A stretch of 30,291 nucleotides of DNA, taken from assembly GCA_902493915.1 (NCBI GenBank), contig CABUQY010000013.1, positions 1 through 30,291 of the forward strand, read 5' to 3'. A model generated the notes under the pieces. The model had not been told where the DNA came from, ran no database searches, and saw only the letters and a program-made list of their open reading frames with translations. This stretch comes from an uncultured Collinsella sp. Lineage in GTDB: Bacteria; Actinomycetota; Coriobacteriia; Coriobacteriales; Coriobacteriaceae. Below are positions 27,980 to 30,291 of the stretch, in pieces. Numbering within the stretch: the first letter of the stretch is position 1; the number at the start of each line of letters is the position of its first letter. The translations under genes were made by a program, and so were the position numbers.

Positions 27980-30291
27980 ATGGCAAACTACAGTCCACAA
28001 CACTTTGAGCCTCGGGCCAAGACTGTCAACGTCAAGGGCGTTGCTAACCGCGCCGTCGCAACCGTTTTGACGGCGGGCCTCATCGCTCAGCCGCTCATGT
28101 CGCCGCTGGCGGCAATCGCCGCACCGTCAACCGGTAACGGCGATTCTGTTCAGGGGGGGGGTAGTTCTGTAGAGAATACCGTTACCGCCGGTAACCAAGC
28201 GGTCGTAAAGACGGCTGCCCAGCTGGCCGAGGAGTCGGCAAAGCAGCTCAAGGACGCTCAGGCCGCCTACGATGCCGCCCAGAAGAAGGCCGACGCGGCG
28301 GGCCAGTCTCAAAAGCAGGCGCAGCAGCAAAAGAATCAGGCCTCGCAGGCCGTGACCGATAACGCCGCCGAGCAGAACGAGGCCGAGGTAGCCGCGCTTC
28401 AGGAGAAGATTGACGAGCTTAAAGCGGCCGTCGAAAAGACCGAGCAGCAGCAGAAGAAGCTGGGCGACCTGAACGATCAGCTCGAACAGGCCAACAAGAG
28501 TGTCGAGGATAAGACGCAGACGCTCAAGGACGCCAAGGCAAAGCAGGATGAGGCCAAGAAGGCCCTCGATGATGCCCAGGCCAAGCTCGAGGCCATGGGT
28601 ATGGACGAGTACGCGGCCGCCAAGAAGGCCGTCGAGGACGCGCAGGCAAAGCTCGATGACGCCAATAAGGCCGTTACTACTGCACAGGACAATCTGGACC
28701 AGGCCAAGGCTGCCGAGGCCAGCGCCCAGCAGGAAAAGCAGAATACCGAGGCAGCTTTGACGACTGCCCAGGCCAAGAAGCAGGAGACTGCCGCTGCTCT
28801 CGCAGTCGCAACCACCGCGCGCGATAACGCCCAGCAGAAGTTCAACCAGGCGCAGGCCGCGCTCGATGCTGCCGTCTCGGGTACGGGTGTTGACCTGAGC
28901 GCGCTTGAGGCCGCCAAGATCGCTGCTGCTGGTGAGCTCAAGACCGCGCAGGACGCGCTCGAAGCCGCGACGACTGCAGACGCCACCGCACAGGCGAACC
29001 TGCAGGCTGCGCAGACTACCGTCACCGCCGCGCAGGAGAAGGCCAACGCCGCCAACGCTGCTGTGGCATCTGCCCAGTCTGCATACGATGCGGCAAACAA
29101 GGAGTACAAGGACGCGGCCAGTAAGCGTGACGCCGCGAAGACGGCATACGAGCAGGCCCAGCAGACCGAGGCCGACAAGAAGGCTGAGTACGACCGACTC
29201 GTCGAGATTCGTCAGCAGAAGAGCAACGAGTTCGATCAGGCTCGTGCTGAAGTAACCGACGCGCACAATGCATACGACGCCGCAAACGCCGAGGTCGAGA
29301 AGCTTAACCAGCAGATTGCCGACCTCAAGTCGAACATGACCGTAGACCAGAATGTCATCAACCAGGGTATGTTCGGCTTCATGAACTACATCATCGGCGG
29401 CAGCCAGTTCACGGCCACGCAGAAAAAGAATGCCCAGGAAGCCGCATCGATGCTGACCGGTGCCGCTGACAAGGCCGAATGGTATGACAAGTACGTCGAT
29501 CAGGACATGTCTCGCGACACCAATCCGCTTTCCTTGGAGCAGATGCGCAACGCCCTGACCTACCTCGATACCCAGAACAACCTCCGCAAGGCGAACGGTC
29601 AGTCGGAGCTCAGCGTCAGCCTCCGCATGACTGCGGCAGCCGCACTTAATACATCATATTCATCGAACATCTGGGGACACTCGAACTGCTATTTCGATCA
29701 AGGTGAGAACCTTGCGGGCGGCGGCGGAGCATACACCGGAGGCGAAACCGAGGATACCCTCGGCTGGCCATATACCGGTCTCTACACCCAGGAGAAAGAG
29801 GCATTCGATAAGTACGTTGCACAGTATGGCGACGAACTCGGCAGCCACCGATATGATTCCTACTATATCTACCAGCACTACAACAGCATCTACCATGAGT
29901 GCGGACACTATCTCAATATCATCGATGCCGGTGCGAAGGCTATCGGCATCGCAACTGGTAGCGGTAAGAACACCGATTCCGAGGTAACCATTTTCGACTA
30001 TAGTGGAAGCACGGGGCAGAAGGACTTCACTGTCTCCGAGTTCAAGAAGCTCGTCACCGACTATATCGATTCTGCTTACAATGCAGGCGGCACTCAGGAG
30101 CAGAAGGAGCAGCTGAAGCAGCTACAGAATAAGCTGGCGGAGGCGCAGAAGAACTTCGGGACTGCCGGAACGGCTTATTCTGACGCATTGGATAAGCAAG
30201 AAAGCTCTCGCGACGCCTATACCGCGGCCGACACGAACATGAACACCGCCAAGGGCGAGTATGAGAAGGCTAAGTCCGGTACCGCCGCCGC
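27980..30291 (+). CDS. Secreted coiled-coil surface protein with CAP domain (partial, runs off the window)
   Basis: At least 770 residues, with no stop before the window end. AAGGGAG precedes the ATG. An unusually long signal peptide (about 1-48) has its hydrophobic core from VATVLTAGLIAQPL to AAIAA. Nine Gs follow at codons 58-61. Residues about 68-455 are an Ala/Lys/Gln/Glu-rich coiled coil with heptads such as AVEDAQAKLDDANKAV. A CAP/SCP-like domain (about 510-690) has LRKANGQSEL, WGHSNC, GENLAGG and YHECGHYLNIIDAGAKAIGI, recalling the SEC10/PgrA-type surface proteins. A second coiled coil starts at about 700. Cell-wall anchoring would lie downstream. Likely roles are adhesion or cell-cell contact; this is inferred. 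Confidence 0.8.
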   Translation, partial: MANYSPQHFEPRAKTVNVKGVANRAVATVLTAGLIAQPLMSPLAAIAAPSTGNGDSVQGGGSSVENTVTAGNQAVVKTAAQLAEESAKQLKDAQAAYDAAQKKADAAGQSQKQAQQQKNQASQAVTDNAAEQNEAEVAALQEKIDELKAAVEKTEQQQKKLGDLNDQLEQANKSVEDKTQTLKDAKAKQDEAKKALDDAQAKLEAMGMDEYAAAKKAVEDAQAKLDDANKAVTTAQDNLDQAKAAEASAQQEKQNTEAALTTAQAKKQETAAALAVATTARDNAQQKFNQAQAALDAAVSGTGVDLSALEAAKIAAAGELKTAQDALEAATTADATAQANLQAAQTTVTAAQEKANAANAAVASAQSAYDAANKEYKDAASKRDAAKTAYEQAQQTEADKKAEYDRLVEIRQQKSNEFDQARAEVTDAHNAYDAANAEVEKLNQQIADLKSNMTVDQNVINQGMFGFMNYIIGGSQFTATQKKNAQEAASMLTGAADKAEWYDKYVDQDMSRDTNPLSLEQMRNALTYLDTQNNLRKANGQSELSVSLRMTAAAALNTSYSSNIWGHSNCYFDQGENLAGGGGAYTGGETEDTLGWPYTGLYTQEKEAFDKYVAQYGDELGSHRYDSYYIYQHYNSIYHECGHYLNIIDAGAKAIGIATGSGKNTDSEVTIFDYSGSTGQKDFTVSEFKKLVTDYIDSAYNAGGTQEQKEQLKQLQNKLAEAQKNFGTAGTAYSDALDKQESSRDAYTAADTNMNTAKGEYEKAKSGTAA
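28153..28161 (+). repeat. Nine-G homopolymer inside the surface protein gene
   Basis: The run covers the end of Gln58 and Gly59-Gly61, just after the signal peptide. With nine Gs the frame is open. With ten, the next codon is TAG. With eight, TAG comes after three codons. Tracts of this kind mutate by strand slippage. Confidence 0.85.

Noticed and set aside
27858..28070. 70-codon frame over the start of the surface protein gene
   Set aside because: It overlaps the signal-peptide region in another frame, has no ribosome binding site and no recognisable content.
28200..29340. Regular repeats in the surface-protein coding DNA as a possible tandem repeat array
   Set aside because: The repetition is at the level of coiled-coil heptads and Ala/Lys/Gln codons; no exact repeat unit recurs.

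Overview
The window is bacterial and looks like a gut actinobacterium of the class Coriobacteriia, most likely Collinsella or a close relative. This is an inference from the GC-rich genes, an actinobacterial GluABCD-like glutamate transporter, a giant acyl-CoA dehydratase-activase fusion typical of strict anaerobes, a DXP-pathway gene, and many short, perfect dispersed palindromes. No rRNA, tRNA, CRISPR array or insertion-sequence transposase was seen.

Layout. 1-2532: a c-di-GMP protein with a degenerate GGDEF domain, a receiver lacking its phospho-acceptor and an intact HD-GYP domain, followed by a free-standing HPt protein. 2557-6190: an 18-bp palindrome, a DUF2975/XRE regulator pair and a less GC-rich three-gene ABC-2 exporter. 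6299-10585 (minus): a glutamate-type ABC importer (binding protein, two permeases, ATPase) with a class I amidotransferase-like C26 hydrolase last. 10700-11011: a palindrome-rich intergenic region with a possible 21-aa micro-gene. 11013-12794 (minus): dxs. 13023-14582: an HD protein and a PF06541 membrane protein. 14781-16445: an ammonium transporter broken by a one-base frameshift and a PII protein without the modifiable T-loop tyrosine. 16520-18546: a TetR regulator and an MFS efflux gene with two matching operators between them. 18608-19519: a HAD phosphatase whose ribosome binding site lies in one arm of a perfect 21-bp inverted repeat.

19519-20280 is a compact island of nested palindromes. 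It holds a roughly 200-bp MITE-like element with 17-bp perfect terminal inverted repeats, and a 41-aa hydrophobic, basic-tailed peptide with a convergent antisense promoter, which resembles a type I toxin-antitoxin locus. 20366-25869 is a TetR regulator in an operon with the 1593-aa activase. 25956-26465 is a C-terminal arylsulfotransferase remnant. 26533-27672 (minus) is a DUF389 membrane protein with an inserted EF-hand-like loop. 27980 to the window end is a secreted coiled-coil/CAP-domain surface protein whose reading frame passes through nine consecutive G residues just after the signal peptide. Gain or loss of one G gives an immediate stop, so it is a candidate phase-variable surface gene.

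Best leads: the poly-G switch in the surface protein, the putative type I toxin module and its palindromic island, the hairpin over the HAD ribosome binding site, the micro-ORF at 10855, and the signalling protein whose receiver cannot accept phosphate although an HPt protein sits beside it.
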